A DNA stretch of 5,970 bases. Source: Acidilobaceae archaeon. GTDB taxonomy: Archaea > Thermoproteota > Thermoprotei_A > Sulfolobales > Acidilobaceae. Position numbers and translations under genes: made by a program. The stretch spans positions 1-5,970 of the forward strand of contig JALUDK010000047.1 in NCBI GenBank assembly GCA_027044005.1. The letters run 5' to 3'. Under the pieces are notes generated by a model. That model worked only from the letters and a program-made list of their open reading frames with translations. It had not been told where the DNA came from and ran no database searches. Of the stretch, positions 5,832 through 5,970 are shown piece by piece; the first letter of the stretch is position 1, and every line of letters starts with the position of its first letter.

Positions 5832-5835
5832 CCCC

Positions 5836-5970
5836 GTGGTGGCGGCATTGCTAAGGCCCAGGGTGAAGCTTGTCCTGGAGAAGGATGGCGTGGAGGTTGT
5901 AGACGAGGACCTAGCACTCATACTAGAGCTAGTAGAGGCGAGGGGGAGCATACTAGCCGCGTCGAGAGAG
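5836..5970 (+). CDS. ModE-like winged-helix regulator of tungstate/molybdate uptake (N-terminus only)
   Basis: The first 45 codons of a plus-strand gene cut by the right edge. The start LLRPRVKLVLEKDGVEVVDE followed by LALILELVEARGSILAASRE matches the opening of the ModE N-terminal domain: a short beta hairpin with LEKDG, then the helix leading to ETGSISAAA-type helix-turn-helix, here EARGSILAAS. ModE proteins are dimeric LysR-type winged-helix repressors that bind molybdate or tungstate and control uptake genes. An in-frame TAA at 5824-5826 limits the start to GTG 5836, GTG 5839 or TTG 5848; no clear ribosome site is seen, consistent with a short-leader transcript. Divergence from tupA strongly supports local control. 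Whether it carries the C-terminal molbindin (TOBE) domains that sense the anion cannot be seen. Confidence 0.75.
   Translation, partial: MVAALLRPRVKLVLEKDGVEVVDEDLALILELVEARGSILAASRE

Noticed and set aside
1..5970. CRISPR arrays, tRNA genes, insertion sequences or attachment sites
   Set aside because: No regularly spaced repeats, cloverleaf with a TTCGANNC-type arm, transposase motifs or terminal inverted repeats were seen on reading both strands.

Overview
The window looks like chromosomal DNA from a hyperthermophilic crenarchaeote, probably in or near the Desulfurococcales. The evidence is an archaeal-type aIF2 gamma gene, a GGTGA ribosome-binding site, GTG starts, AT-rich boxes about 26 bases before likely transcription starts, dense gene packing with short overlaps, and coding sequence rich in AGG, CTA, ATA and GAG codons at high GC. 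The lineage is inferred from these traits; no rRNA or other decisive marker is present.

Layout from left to right. Bases 1-627 (minus) hold the N-terminal half of a major facilitator transporter that runs off the left edge. Bases 628-855 are a divergent promoter region with a GC-rich dyad between two AT-rich boxes. Bases 856-1917 (plus) encode a polytopic membrane protein of the UPF0104/AglD/YbhN flippase-like family. It runs tail to tail into, and overlaps by 49 bp, a minus-strand PIN-domain gene (1869-2306) resembling the archaeal FCF1/Utp24 group. That gene overlaps the end of the gene for translation initiation factor aIF2 gamma (2270-3517, minus), so these two probably form one transcript. 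Upstream of them on the minus strand is a three-gene ABC transporter, tupA-tupB-tupC (5755 down to 3553), with strong family motifs for tungstate uptake. Divergent from tupA, and cut by the right edge, is a plus-strand gene starting at about 5836 whose first 45 residues look like the N-terminal helix-turn-helix of a ModE-type molybdate/tungstate regulator.

The most coherent unit is on the right. TupA captures tungstate outside the cell, TupB forms the membrane channel, TupC hydrolyses ATP, and the divergent ModE-like protein is well placed to repress both directions when the oxyanion is plentiful. The 80-bp gap between them has one AT-rich box readable on both strands, two perfect palindromes and a 21-bp-spaced imperfect direct repeat, all plausible operator parts. 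The aIF2 gamma/PIN pair is a housekeeping translation and ribosome-biogenesis unit with its own promoter embedded in the end of tupC. I found no tRNA, rRNA, CRISPR array, insertion sequence or convincing new multi-gene system; the points worth checking are mostly regulatory sites and unusual residues.
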